DNA of 64,000 nucleotides from Apteryx mantelli (Eukaryota > Chordata > Aves > Apterygiformes > Apterygidae): positions 143,406,007 through 143,470,006 of the forward strand of contig NC_089978.1 of NCBI RefSeq assembly GCF_036417845.1, in the 5' to 3' direction. The number at the start of each line of letters is the position of its first letter. The first letter of the stretch is position 1. This document shows positions 1-12,314 of the stretch, piece after piece. Position numbers and translations under genes: made by a program. The notes under the pieces are model-generated. The model saw only the letters and a list, made by a program, of their open reading frames with translations. It did no database searches and was not told the DNA's origin.

Positions 1-573
1 ACAATACAGAGCTGAAGGCTTACTGTAGCCAGAATCAACAGAAAAATGTTTTCATGGCAACCTTTTGAGTGCAGAAATGTAGGATCAGGCTAAAAAAGGC
101 GTGAAACAGTTGAATTGCTTGTGTCCAGATCTTCAGAGCCAAAATCTCTTTAAGGATCTTGGGATTGGTGCGTTTCTCCCATCAAGAAGAGAAAAATCCA
201 TGGTTTCTCCTGTGATGCCACTTCCACTCATTTCTCTGAAAGATCCCTCCACTGTCCACGCCTGACACTTGCTGTTTCGTCCCAGTATAAATAATGCGTA
301 GTAGATCAGACATCATCTCTACATGATGGCATATATTTGTGGTTTACCCTCTCTTAGCTAGGATGCAGCTTGGGAGGAATTAGAATGGGCTTTATTAATA
401 CGCCCAATCCCATGCTAGCTATGTTATAAATTCCTTTAATGGTGTAACAAGGGGACTAGCTCACAGTGCAGAATTGCATCTCCGATTACTATCTTACTTT
501 CTCATACTGCAGATGCTTTCAAAGGCCCCCTGAATTTACTGTTTTGTTTTGTTTTTCCCTCCCTCTTGCCTAG
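1..573 (+). other. Probable last intron of the left-hand gene
   Basis: No convincing coding exon is seen here. The stretch ends in a pyrimidine-rich tract (about 541-571) followed by AG at 572-573, which reads as a 3' splice site for the exon at 574. It is inferred to be intron of the same + strand gene. Confidence 0.45.
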
Positions 574-694
574 ATATCCTGGAAGTGCGGCAGAAACCAA
601 TCCTGATGACATAGCAGAGAGCGGGGCACTGCCTTGGAGCCTTGTTGCCAAGTGCCTAACCACAGCGATTTTCTGTGATAGCACTACCATCTAG
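574..694 (+). CDS. KIAA0930: Candidate terminal coding exon of a + strand gene, probably KIAA0930
   Basis: Seen: a strong acceptor (T/C-rich tract, then AG at 572-573) opens a reading frame whose first whole codon starts at 575. It runs 39 codons to TAG at 692-694. The encoded tail begins YPGSAAETNPDD and ends ALPWSLVAKCLTTAIFCDS-TTI. The other two frames hit stops within 14 codons. Established: in human, KIAA0930 lies tail-to-tail with NUP50, and here a + strand gene ending beside minus-strand NUP50 has that arrangement. Inferred: this is the KIAA0930 C-terminus. I do not recognise the peptide with certainty and no upstream exon is in the window, so the frame rests on ORF length and the splice site. 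KIAA0930 is a poorly characterised protein; I assign no function. It could instead be another gene or an alternative exon. Confidence 0.5.
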
Positions 695-2518
695 TGTCAG
701 GAACGCAAACCTTCACAGGAAAAAGGGAAGTCAAAGAATACCAGCCAAACAAAAGTGCCTCTTTCTTCCTTCCTCTGCTGTCATACGCCGTCTGCACACT
801 TGCAGTACATCACTTCAGTGTTTCTGACTGGAAGAAGACTTTCAGAAAAACAAAATGAGAAGGGGCTGTGTTTAAAACAAATCGATGCTTTATGAACAGT
901 TTGTTACTGTGTTTACTTTTTAACTGAGAAACCAACAACGTGTACAGAATGTGTTGAACTTTATATTCTTTGAGAGAAGCAACTTGAGAATTTCATAGTG
1001 ATGTACTAATGAACGTCATTCCACAGACTCCTGCGCATGCTCTCCTTGTCGGTTTGGCTTAATGTGCGTGTAAGCGCGCGTGTGCGTTTGTGGTGGGATT
1101 CAAGGGATGAGAGAATAGTTTACTACTATGGAAGGTAAAGGAAAAAGATGCTACAAAGATACATTGCCATTTTGGTATGTGCAGTGGGTCAGGCTGGAGC
1201 TTAAAATACACTTAAAATGTTCCCATTTGTATGTCAATGTTAATAGGACAGGTGAACTCTGCTGACAGATTTCTGTATCTACCAAAGAACAGCAACATTT
1301 TCATCCTCAAGAACTGTCTAAAAAAATGAGCCAATGGGAAAAAGGCTACAGTGTGCTGCTATGGTACAGCTGAGGTTCATATCCCATACTGCTGCTGTTT
1401 ATCTGTTAACTGAGTCGATCTGAGCTCAAGCCTGAAGTGGAAATGTAGGAGGCCGTTACTGGACTCCAAAAGTAAAACCCTTACCAATTACCAACGTCCT
1501 CCTGCATGTGCAGGACTTCAGAGTAAGTAAAGGTGTCCTTGCAGTAGTGTTTGTAGCTCAGGAGGGCGTGGGGGCTGATTAACATCTGGGCAGCTTTCCC
1601 AGATCCATCTTTTCCTGGTGATGCTTCTCTTTATTGTTACATGCTGAAGCACAAAGGGCTTTCTTTAAAGACAAAAGATTTAAATGTGATTCTGCTCTGA
1701 AAAGTGACTAAAAATAGCATAATGGGAGGTTGGAATAGTGTGTCAGGAGCTCTCAGGCAAAAAAGCCTTATGTTTACAGGTAAAATGCAGCTTTCTCTAA
1801 ATAGTGGGACTCAGCTTTCAGATGTCAAGGACAGCAAAATACTGAGTAAGTACAGAGACTACTGCAATCTGATTAACTGTGTTGATATGGGAGCCAGTGG
1901 ATACTTCAGTTTATTTACAACTGCTTAAGTGGCACAGCAAAGGGCAGGGTAGCATGTCACTTAAAGCATGTGAGGCTCTAATATACACGCAAAGGGAGAC
2001 CTGTGGAGAGAGCGAAGATGCCGTTTTTGTCACTTTTCAGATTCTCAGCACCTAAGCTCTACCCTGGCACCACAGTTACCAAGATGGCATGTGCTCTGAG
2101 CCTGGATCTTTGTCTCCCTCATACCCAACCATTCCCAAAGTGCTTTGTTATAATTCTCTCAATAGTGTCTCATGACTTAACCTCTCAAATAGGACTTTCT
2201 GCTTTTTTCTTCTGGCCAGGTTCCAGGAAATAGCTCCACTTCAGCATAAAGGTAGACTAACTTTATCGTTCAGCCCAACACGATGAATCCAGCATGGTAA
2301 GGAGGTCTTTTTTTGTTTGAGGCTAGGCCTGGAAGCAGTCAGCATCGTGCAGAGTGATGGCACTTCTAACACCGGCAGCATGAGTGCATGACAGGGACAG
2401 CAGACCGGTTTTTAGCTTGCTTCAGACATGTTGTAGCAGCATTAGTAAAACATTCACTTTGGCATTACCAGCACAGCGGCTGTTCGTGTTGCAGACTTTG
2501 AATTTTGCCCCTTGGGGG

Positions 2519-2542
2519 GTGTGTGTGTGTGTGTGTGTGTGT
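2519..2542. repeat. (GT)12 microsatellite
   Basis: Uninterrupted GT dinucleotide run preceded by six G residues. It lies inside the inferred 3' UTR of the left-hand gene and is likely length-polymorphic. Confidence 0.9.
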
Positions 2543-5325
2543 TGGACTGTCTAACTTGAGGCATGTAATCTGGGTGCCTAGACTTCCTACCAAATCCAGG
2601 AAGAGAGAAGTGGGATACTAAATCAGAGCTGAACTGCCCTTTCAGGAAACTGTATAAGCAGTCTAGGGGCTTCCTAGATAATATATTTAATGTCAGACAG
2701 TACAAATATTCTCCCTATGTACACCTTGCCCCAATGTCCATGCCCAGGATTAAACCACGGTTCAGCTAGAAGACCCTTTTCCAGTCCTACTCTTAGCATG
2801 TTATTTTTGGCACTTTGATACTGCTGGGCTGAGCAAATCATTGCAATTTGCCTTTAAATATTCATTGGGGGAGGGAAGGGAGAGAGGTTAATATTTTCAC
2901 TACTACTGGCGATTGATACCTTTTAGTCAAAAAGCCAGAGGAATAACAAATATGAAAAGGAAATATATCTAAATCAGAACTGGAATGGTAGAAATCTGAA
3001 TACTGCTAAGTGTACAGCAGTCATTTTTAATGCTTTCTTGGTGTCTGTGTAGTAAGATTTGGTAGCTTAATTTCCTGTGGTCTGAAATCCTGAACAGATT
3101 TTGCTGCATAAGACTTCAGAATAAATGGCAAATGAAGAAAGATTTTAAAACAGCACATTTTTGTAACATTGCCTTTACACTAAATACAGTGCAAATCCCA
3201 CATCCATTATGCAGCGTTTTGCATTATGCATTCATTATGTGCTTTGTTATATCTACAGAGATGAACTTCGGTGATGTCTAGTTTTTGAAGGGCTGCAATA
3301 TAGAAGCCCTAAAGAGAGTTAATTGATTTATTTTATCCTGCTATGGGTGCCTCGAAGCCTCACCTAGTTTAGTAGAAATGGGCTACAAATATGCCCAGAT
3401 GGACATCCAAAGGAAATAGGGATCAAAAAGTCTATTGAACGTCAATAGGGCTTTTAAGAAGTGAGTAGATGTACCAGATTCCCAGATATCTCCTCTCTAA
3501 ACAGCTGAAATAGAATTTTTAGGTATAGCCCCTGTTGATCACTTTCTGTTATCAAGTAAAAAAAATTGTGTGTTTTGTTTTGCTTTTAAATAAACCCTTA
3601 ATTATAATTTATTGTCCTCATACAGACAGATTGACAGGGAAGATGGTAGAAGTTTTGCCTGTTTGAAGATGGCACAGCTGGACCCTTAGCATGCCATTGC
3701 ACTATACCAAAAAAGAAAAGGGAATGTTGGACAGAAACTTCTGACCTTTTTAATTTGGAGGGTTTTCTCATTCTGTAGTTCCTAAGCAGTAAACCAATAG
3801 ATCTGAGCCTCTAAGGGACACTTAAATAATTGCTGAGAAATAAACTGGAGTGTTCTGCATGCCATAAAGACTGCAACAAAGTATAGTGGTCGATGTCTTG
3901 ACTTTTGGAGCAGCAGAAAGTTTCATTAGGTATATTGATGCTTGACAACAGTTCCTTATGAGAAAGCACCACAGTTAACAAATCTGGGAAGCAGCTTTAT
4001 TTGTTTGCAGAATCCCACCGCATCTCACGCTCAGTTAACTTCTTCCATCCTTCTGCCCATTCTCTTTTGCTGGAGATCTGAGGATTACTGCTTGAACTAG
4101 CTGCAGAAGATGTGTATTGACAGATGTCAAATGCAAGGTTGTAAATCTTTTCAACCTTAATAGATTTTTTTCACTGCTATCAATTTAACAAGTAAAAAGC
4201 CTTTTTTGTTTTTTTTTGTTGTTTTTTAAAGAAAAACTCTTAAATCAATTATTTTGTATTAGCAGATTATTGCTCTGCTTTAGAGACCGCAGTGTATGTG
4301 AAGTTGTGTTCTCTCGTTGCCAGCCAGCACAGGATGGGTTCCAAGTCTCTTCTTAAAAGAAGCCATTTTTAGAAATGTAACAAATCTTTCAGCTGTCTTG
4401 GCTAATGCAGTTTGTGTGGGTTTGCGTTCCTTCTCTTTTTATTCCCTTGGTCTTCATTGTTTACAAGGTTTGAGCATTTTGGGATGTAGATCACTGTTAC
4501 TCGCAGTTTTCCATTTCTGGGCACAGTACACTTTGCTGAGAAGAGAGTAGTTTTCAAGGGTGACTTTTCAGAGTAGAAGGGTTTTCCCAAAGTATGTTCT
4601 TATACCAAGTTTTAATTTTTAAAAAAAGTAAAGTCCTTGGCTCTGCAAACAGATTTCTGCTGGCAGACCCTCATGTACAGAATCCCATTCTAGTCACTGA
4701 AGTTCTGTATGGATGTGAAGTCCACTTAAAATACACTTTTCAACTATTAAACTGCTTCTTGCCGATCACTGATTTTTCACTTTCCAGATGATTGTTTGTC
4801 CTGTATTTTATAGCCTAAAGCTTTCCCTTGTTAAAGATGGATAAAATTTTCAGAAGTGCCTAAGCCCTGTTGTTATCTAGCAGGGCTTAAGAACAAATTT
4901 TTATTTAGGAAATAACTTAAGTACTCTTGAACTCTATCTGTATTGTGTGTAGCAGCATCGAGAAATGACAAGTTTAGAATTCTTGGAAGAACTGGACTCG
5001 CCCTTCGCACTGGGAAGATTCTCACGGTCTCCAAAGGTCACTGAAAGCTCTGGAAAATGGGTTTCTTGTGGTCACAGCAGTCAGATATCTGCAATTGCCT
5101 TATCTTGTTTTGTGAGATATGACTGGAAAAAGCATGTGGCATTGGTATGCACAAGTTCTCTGTCAAAAATAGGTGCAGTGGAATCCAGGTAAAAGTATTG
5201 TTCAATAAGTAGCTTTTACACCAAACCTTAAGTGAAACAGTGTTTTACACCAGAATGTAGCTGTATGGATGCTTGGTCAAGATAATACAAGGCTGCAAGC
5301 AGGTTACAAGATTTAATGTTCTCTG

Positions 5326-5333
5326 TGTAAATA
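5326..5333 (+). promoter_or_regulatory. Pumilio response element-like site in the 3' UTR
   Basis: TGTAAATA matches the Pumilio consensus TGTANATA, on the sense strand of the inferred 3' UTR, inside an AU-rich context. The match is exact, but such an 8-mer occurs by chance, so binding is only inferred. Confidence 0.35.
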
Positions 5334-5585
5334 TATAAATATTTATGCACATGTTGCATGGTTTGTTTGGTTTTTTTTGGCCTCATTGATCATCAGTGTT
5401 GATTAAAAGATGATCAGCTGAAAAATCATGCAGATGCTGTCCTGAGCCCTCTGAACAACGAGCAGGGAGAACCTTTGTGCACCAAAAATGGAATTGACTT
5501 TACGTGTGGCAGCAGCAAAGAAAGTGTTGGACCCTGCAGCCAATAAACAGACCTCTTAAATGACCGTGAATTTTGTTAATAGTAT

Positions 5586-5603
5586 ATTATTATTATTATT
5601 ATT
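5586..5603. repeat. Short (ATT)n microsatellite
   Basis: A run of about six ATT units in the inferred 3' UTR of the left-hand gene. Confidence 0.8.
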
Positions 5604-6108
5604 GTTACCATTTTACTAGTAGTTTCTTTCCTTTTGTGCTTAGTGGTGTTTGAGTTTGAATGTATTCTCGGCTGGTGGCAAGCCTGAGCATTGGAAAAAC
5701 ACTCTGTGGCACTTTGAGCAAAGCCCAACTTTCTGATGATGTTTGCTGAATCTTTTAATGATCAGCCTCTGACAACTACACATTGTATAAGGGGGAAGAA
5801 GTTAAAGGTCAATGTACTCTTGAACTGGTTTTAAAAGGCTTTTTGTTTTTTTTCCATTAAATGCTGGCGTTTAAAAAAAAAAAAAAGTCCTTCTAAACTG
5901 ATACGTGTTTTCTTTTAAACTTAATTATGCAGCCATTAACATCTAGGTTCCTGTAGAGTACAATATCGAGGCTGATAGCTGTAATGATTTCTTCATGATA
6001 AATTTTGGGAAAAAATGTAATATGGATTTGTATAACATTGTTAAAATGAGATTACTGCTTAGTTAACTGTTTATATTACATTAAACCAAAACTAATACAA
6101 ATTTGGTA

Positions 6109-6114
6109 AATAAA
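6109..6114 (+). terminator. Candidate distal polyadenylation signal, left-hand gene
   Basis: AATAAA followed by moderately T-rich sequence about 45 nt downstream. Other hexamers at 5542-5547 and 6208-6213 are alternatives. It is chosen as distal because the CR1 insertion begins about 550 nt further on. No strong GU-rich element is seen, so support is moderate. Confidence 0.35.
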
Positions 6115-6130
6115 ATTTAAAGACTTGCAA

Positions 6131-6663
6131 GGCACTGCATCCCCTCTCCCCTTGATTTTTGAGACTATCATTTTACAGTAGGATTGTTCAGGGGATTGTT
6201 TGTTTTAAATAAAACTAGTCAAAATGTAGCCCTTGTTAAACATCCCCAGTTGGGTATAAGGTGACTTGCTGCCTTGCCCTCAATTCCATTTCAAAAAAAC
6301 TGCAGACCAGGACTATTTTACAAACCAGTGTGTGGTGTCACATGTGTGCTAATCAACATAATGATAACTTGGGGAACAGTGATATGCTAGGCAAAATGGA
6401 AAATCAGAACTTAGAAGGAAAAATAGGGCATTTTAGCTCTTCGTACGGATATTTGAGTAAATTGGCAGCATTACTCTGTGCATGCATGTGTAAATGGAGA
6501 GGTATCTCAGCTGGTTGGAAAGTACTAAAATGCTGGTTAGAAATCAACAGTGTGATTTTTACTTGAATGCTTTAAAAGGAAAGGTTTTGAGGGCAGCCAG
6601 AGTGCAGGGAGCATTATCTGAAACAGTACAAAAGATAGAGCAGCAGAAGCTTACAAATCATGG
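6131..6663. other. Short intergenic stretch between the 3' UTR and CR1-A
   Basis: AT-rich with another AATAAA at 6208-6213. I see no gene or repeat beyond that. The plus-strand ORF starting at 6494 runs into the CR1 tail and is not a gene. Confidence 0.6.
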
Positions 6664-9600
6664 TAATCACAGAAGGGTTGAGGTTGGAAGGAACCTCTGG
6701 AGATCGTCTAGTCCAACCCCCCTGCTCAAGCAGGGTCACCTAGAGCACATTGCACAGGAGCAGGTCCAGGCGGGTTTTGAATATCTCCAGAGAAGGAGAC
6801 TCCACCACCTCTCGGGGCAACCTGTTCCAGTGCTCTGTCACCCTCACAGTGAAAAAGTTTTTCCTCATGTTCAGATGGAAGTGTCTGTGTTCCAGTTTGT
6901 GCCCATTGCCTCACGTCCTGTCGCTCGGCACCACTGAAAAGAGCCTGGTCCCATCCTCTCGACACCCTCCCTTCAGATACTTGTACACGTTGATAAGATC
7001 TCCTCTCAGCCTTCTCTTCTCCCGGCTAAACAGGCCAAGCTCTCTCAGTCTTTCCTCATAAGAGAGATGCTCCAGTCCCCTAATCATCTTAGGAGCCCTT
7101 CGCTGGACTTGCTCCAGTAGTGCCACATCCCTCTTGTACTGGGGAGCCCAGAACTGGACGCAGTACTCCAGATGTGGCCTCACCAGGGCTGAGTAGAGGG
7201 GGAGAATCACCTCCCTCCACCTGCTGGCAACACTCTTCCTGATGCACCCCAGCATACCATTGGCCTTCTTGGCCACAAGGGCACATTGCTGCCTCATGCT
7301 TAACTTGGTGTCCACCAGCACTCCCAGGGCCTTTTCCTCAGAGCTGCTTTCCAGCAGGTCAACCCCCAGCCTGTACTGGTGCATGGGGTTATTCCTCCCC
7401 AGGTGCAGGACCCTGCACTTGCCTTTGTTGAACTTCATGAGGTTCCTCTCCACCCACCTCTCCAGCCTCTCCAGGTCTCTTTGAATGGCAGCACAGCCCT
7501 CTGGCGTATCAGCCACTCCTCCCAGTTTTTATCTTCAGCAAACTTGCTGAGGGTGCACTCTGTGCCTTCATCCAGGTCACTGATGAAGAAGTTGAACAAG
7601 ACCGGACACCGCTAGCTACAGGCCTCCACCTAGACTCTGTGCCACTGATCACAACTCTCTGAGCTCTGCCATTCAGCCAGTTCTCAATCCACCTCACTGT
7701 CCACTCATCTAACCCACACTTCCTGAGCTTGTCTATGAGGATGCTATGGGAGACAGTGTCAAAAGCCTTCCTGAAGTCAAGGTAGACAGCATCCACTGCT
7801 CTCCCCTCATCTACCCAGCCAGTCATTCCATCATAGAAGGCTATCAGATTGGTTAGGCATGATTTCCCCTTGGTGAAGCCATGCTGACTACTCCTGATCA
7901 CCTTCTTGTCCTCCACATGCTTGGAGATGGCCTCCAGGATGAGCTGCTCCATCACCTTTTGAGGGATGCAGGTGAGGCTGACTGGCCTGTAGTTCCCTGG
8001 GTCCTCCTTCTTGCCCTTTTTGAAGACTGGGGTGACATTGGCTTTCTTCCAGTCCACAGGCACCTCTCCTGTTCTCCAGGACCTTTCAAAGATGATGGAG
8101 AGTGGCTTAGCAATAATGTCTGCCAGCTCCCTCAGCACTCGTAGGTGCATCCCATCGGGTCCCATGGATTTGTGGGTGTCAAGTTTGCTTAAATGATCTC
8201 TAACCCACTCCTCCTCGACCAAGGGAAAGTCTTCCTCTCTCCAGACTTTCTCTCTTGCCTCCAGGATCTGGGGTTCCTGAGGGCTGGCCTGAGCAGGAAA
8301 GACTGAAGCAAAGGCGGCATTCAGTAACTCTGCCTTCTCTGCATCCTTCGTCACCAGGGCACCCACCGCATTCAGCAAAGGGCCCACATTTTCCCTAGTC
8401 TTCCTCTTGCTGCTGATGTATTTGAAGAAGCCCTTCTTGTTGTCCTTGACATCTCTTGCCAGATTTAATTCCAAATGGGCCTTAGCCTTCCTCGTCGCAT
8501 CCCTGCATACTCTGACAACGTTCCTATATTCCTCCCAAGTGGCCTGGCCCCCTTTCCACTTTCTGTATACTTCCTTCTTCTGGTTGAGTTTTGCCAGGAG
8601 CTCCTTGCTCATCCATGCAGGTCTCCTGCCTCCTTTGCTTGACTTCCTACTCATAGGGATGCACCGCTCTTGAGCCTGGAGGAGGTGATGTTTGAATATT
8701 AACCAGCTCTCTTGGACCCCCCTTCCTTCTAGGGCCCTCACCCATGGGATTCCTCCAAGGAGGTCCCTGAAGAGGCCAAAGTTTGCTCTCCTAAACTCCA
8801 GGGTTGCGATCCTACTTGGTGCCCTGCTTCCTCCTCGCAGGATCCTGAACTCCACCAGCTCATGGTCACTGCAGCCAAGGCAGCCCCCGACCTTCACATC
8901 TTCCACCAGTCCTTCTTTGTTTGTTAGTACGAGGTCCAGCAGCACACCTCTCCTCCTTGGCTCCTCCACCACCTGTGTCAAGAAGTTGTCACCAATGCTC
9001 TGCAGGAACCTCCAGGACTGTTTGTGCCTAGCTGTGTTGTCTCCCCAGCAGATATCGGGGTGGTTGAAGTCCCCCATGAGAACCAGGGCCTGGGATCGTG
9101 AGGCTACTTCCAGCTGTCTGTAGAAGGCCTCATCGACTTCCTCATCCTGATCAGGTGGCCTGTAGTAAACACCCACCACAGTGTCCCCCATGCTAGCCTG
9201 CCCTTTAATCCTTCCCCATAAGCTCTCGACTCGCTCTTCATCCACCCCTAGGCACAGCTCAATACATTCCAGTTGCTCTCTCACCTAAAGAGCAACTCCA
9301 CCACCTCGCTTTCCTGGTCTGTCTTTCCTAAAAAGCACGTAGCCATCCATGACAGCACTCCAGTCATGCGAGCTATCCCACCATGTCTCTGTAATGGCAA
9401 TGAGATCATGGCCCTGTGACCGCACACATATCTCTAGTTCTTCCTGTTTGTTCCCCAAGCTGCGTGCATTGGTGTACAGGCATTTCAGGGAGGTGATTGA
9501 GCATGCAGGTTTCCCAGGAGGGGTAAAAGAGGGTCCTCCATAGCCACATCCCATGCGCACTTCCCTGGCTGCATTCACCTGCTGGAGGCATCCTGACTTC

Positions 9601-9685
9601 AGCAGTCTTTTGCCAGCTACCCTGGCACTATAACTCTTCCCTTCCCCCATCTTTCCTAGTTTAAAGCCCTCCTTACCAGGTTGGC
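6664..9685 (-). mobile_element. CR1 LINE copy A, 5'-truncated near the ORF1/ORF2 junction, young but disabled
   Basis: Read on the minus strand, this about 3.0 kb copy carries almost all of CR1 ORF2 (endonuclease then reverse transcriptase) and the CR1 3' region, ending in a remnant of the octamer tail (CTTCTGTG). Its 5' end, at about 9685, lies just inside the end of ORF1, so nearly all of ORF1 is missing. It sits between the convergent 3' ends of the left-hand gene and NUP50. It is nearly identical to CR1-B on the opposite strand at about 43.05-46.2 kb, including the same stop, deletion and frameshift in ORF2. Low divergence points to recent insertion. Confidence 0.95.
6911..9650 (-). pseudogene. 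CR1-A ORF2: endonuclease/reverse transcriptase, broken
   Basis: ORF2 of CR1 LINEs encodes an apurinic-type endonuclease plus reverse transcriptase for target-primed insertion. Seen here from the ATG at 9650: endonuclease landmarks TNARS, TETW, the GDFNH block and SDHELVEF, then RT landmarks [29 protein letters not shown] and [11 protein letters not shown] (polymerase motif A with Asp). Breaks: an in-frame TAG at 9285-9287 inside the endonuclease; loss of about 22 nt with its junction at 7605/7606, which removes the VPQG-type RT block and shifts frame; and an F-A-E-D box at 7531-7542 where the family has F-A-D-D, followed by another frame change. The C-terminal part (7516-6911) is open for about 200 codons. 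It cannot encode an active enzyme as read. Confidence 0.9.
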
Positions 9686-10647
9686 AATAAAGCTAACTAG
9701 TTTATAATAGTCTTTCAACATAAGTTAAAGTGTTATAGAAAAAAGTGTGTTTTTTTTTTGCTTTGTTCTTTAATCTAAATGTGGGTGGGACAGAGGACTG
9801 CCATGTACATCTTTGCAATGCTTTCAACACATCATTTTAATTAATGAACCTCAGGAATATACTAAAATGGTTGTTTTGACAGCGTGGCAGTAATCTTGTT
9901 CAAAAGAGCCCCTGCTTTGGGGAGACAACTTAACTTCAATGTCCTTGCATCCTGGAGTTTGTGCATCTTGCCCGTCCTCATCTGGAGAGATGCTCTCAGG
10001 AAATACCGTAATATTGCTTTGGAGGCAAGTTTATTGTCTTGATCTGATGTCATTTAATAGCTAAAGTTAAATACAAGGTAAAAATCGCACCTTGCAGATT
10101 GAAGAAAAAAAATGTATCTTTGGTAGCAAATAGTTACTGTGCTTGTATACTCCTATCAGAAATGTTGTTCCTGAAACTTGTAATAAAGAGTTTGCAGAAA
10201 GCAAAGGAGTAAAATGGAGGATGACTGTGGGTCTGATTCTCATTTTTCATAACAATATAAGTGAGAATCTGGGAATAGCAGATGCTACTTGGTAATGAAA
10301 ACATATTAAAGTACATCAAAGAAAATACAGGTTAATTCAAATCTCGCTCCCAGCTTGGTTCCTCACAGTGATACGTAGATCACATCTAGCACTCCCACCT
10401 CAGGAAATAAGTCATGTGTGATTGGTTAAACCAGAAAACAACTCCCTGAGTCCGGCTAGTTGGCTTTCCCTACAAGGGTTAATGTCAGTTGAGAGAGTGG
10501 CGTGAAAACCAAGGTAGATGATCCATTTTGTTGTTCAGACAAGACAGAAGTGTTTGTGCGCACAATGTGGATTTACACATGTGGGATGAGTGAGGAATTC
10601 TCCCCTCCTCTGCTGCAGCTCTACTGCAAAAGATCAGATCAGCCATC

Positions 10648-10689
10648 CCCAGAGCTGTCCTTGGGCACCCCAGAGCTGTCCTTGGGCAC
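10648..10689. repeat. Two-copy 21-nt tandem duplication
   Basis: Two perfect adjacent copies of a 21-nt unit that begins CCCAGAGCTG and contains CCTTGGGCA. The region around it (about 10440-10880) is richer in GC than its surroundings. Confidence 0.8.
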
Positions 10690-12301
10690 TTTTGCAACAT
10701 ATCCTGTACAGCACCTAAGCAAAAAGAATAATCATTTGGCAAAGCATCCTTGTCAGAGCACCACGGGAACAAGGGCTGTGGGAGAGAAGGAGAAACCCCG
10801 TATAAGCAAAGCAGACGGGGGTGGCAGCCTTCTGTGGAGGGAGGATAGCACTGCAGAGGGATACCATTCATCTGGATGAACTTCAGGTGATAGTGTAGAT
10901 TTGTGAGCAGTAAGGATATAAGTAGTTAACTTGTTTAGTGATGAGTTTCCTTCAAAGAAGTGTCCCGGTTAAAGGAAGATGAAAATAAACACTTTTAAAA
11001 CTTCATTGAAATGGATGGAGCTGGCTGATAGTTTTCAAAAAGACAAAAAGTTACCTGCAGACATCAGTGTAGAGCTTCTGTATTTGAAAGTTTTGTCTTG
11101 AAGTGTTAATTCAGATTGCTTTAATGTTTTCCCTGTTACCTGTTTATTCCAACATTTACTTAATTCTGGTGATTCATAACTTTTAGTATTTCACCATATA
11201 CAATTACTCAATCCATGTTCTCCTCTGTCTGCCCAACGTGAAAGGGCATTTATGTCCACGGCTGTTTTTTATGCTGGAGCAATATCGCTGGGGAAATCCA
11301 GTAAAAGCATTTTACCAAACAGTCTGCAGCCTCTTCTTCAAAGTCTCATACTGAAACTCTAATTCAGGTACAACTGCTGTGTTCATCAAAACCTAATGTT
11401 ACTTAGCAATAGAGAATGCCTTAAGCCTGCACCAAGTGTAGAGGCATCCCTTGCTCTTGAAGGACAAGAGGGTTGGCAGAACCCACTTCTCTATCCCTGT
11501 CCTGGCCTTCAAGCTTCACAATGGATTTTGCTTTGAAGATGGTTGAGTGAAAGATGTGGCATCAAGGAATGAGAAGGGTTAGTAGTATCATTATTCAAGT
11601 TTCCTTCTTGGCAAGAATAATTCTGAATTACATGCTTCCTGGTAAGTACATCTATAGTTAACCTGCCTAACATATAAGGAGGAGGGTAGCCTAGGTGATT
11701 GTTCATAGCAGCCATTTTTTATTTCATTTTAAAGGTAAGGAAATACTGATTTCATAAACTGCCAAGCTATTAAAATTGGTGTATGATTTATGTTTTTCCC
11801 TTCAGTGTTAGGGAGGTGCTTTTTAGAATGGAGAAACCATCTGCAAATTTTCCTGGGAACTGCAGTCAACAGAGTTACAGGTAAAAATGTCCTGACTGCC
11901 CACCAGTTCAGGTGGGGCTCCAAAACTAGCGTTGACCATAATTTAGACCAAACTTTGTACTGTGTTGTGTCATCTATGATATAAGATTGGTTATGAATTA
12001 TAATAGACAAAGCAGAACACTAAGTCAAACTGTTATGTACTGGTATTGCCTGAGGAGGCAAATTCTAATCATGTCTTTGAAGCCTATGTCTATCTGTGCA
12101 GACTTCCAGCAATGATTCATTTCTGTGCTACATCTCAGGAAAGTTTATTATGTTCCTAATAGTAATACCCACTAAACTGATGATCAATGCTTATTTTTAT
12201 AGTACTTACTAATATTCAGGATGTTATGATGCAAATAAAAGAAAATTTTAATGGTTATGAGAGACCCTTTTAAAAACAAACAAAAACCACAAAAAAACAG
12301 A

Positions 12302-12314
12302 CCCCCCCCCCCCC
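12302..12314. repeat. Poly-C run (13 C)
   Basis: Homopolymer flanked by CA-rich and AAAC-rich low-complexity sequence. Its length is prone to sequencing error. Confidence 0.85.

Larger units (their letters stand above)
695..6130 (+). other. KIAA0930: Likely long 3' UTR of the left-hand gene
   Basis: About 5.4 kb after the stop codon has no ORF resembling a known protein and is AU-rich. It has several polyadenylation-type hexamers (near 3585, 3838, 5542 and 6109), a (GT)12 run at 2519-2542, an ATT run at 5586-5603 and a Pumilio-type site at 5326-5333. The extent is inferred. Only transcript data could say which signal is used, and the message may end much earlier. Confidence 0.4.

Noticed and set aside
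6494..9543. Many plus-strand ORFs over CR1-A, such as 8692-9123
   Set aside because: They are antisense shadows of the minus-strand CR1 ORF2 and recur identically as antisense ORFs over CR1-B.
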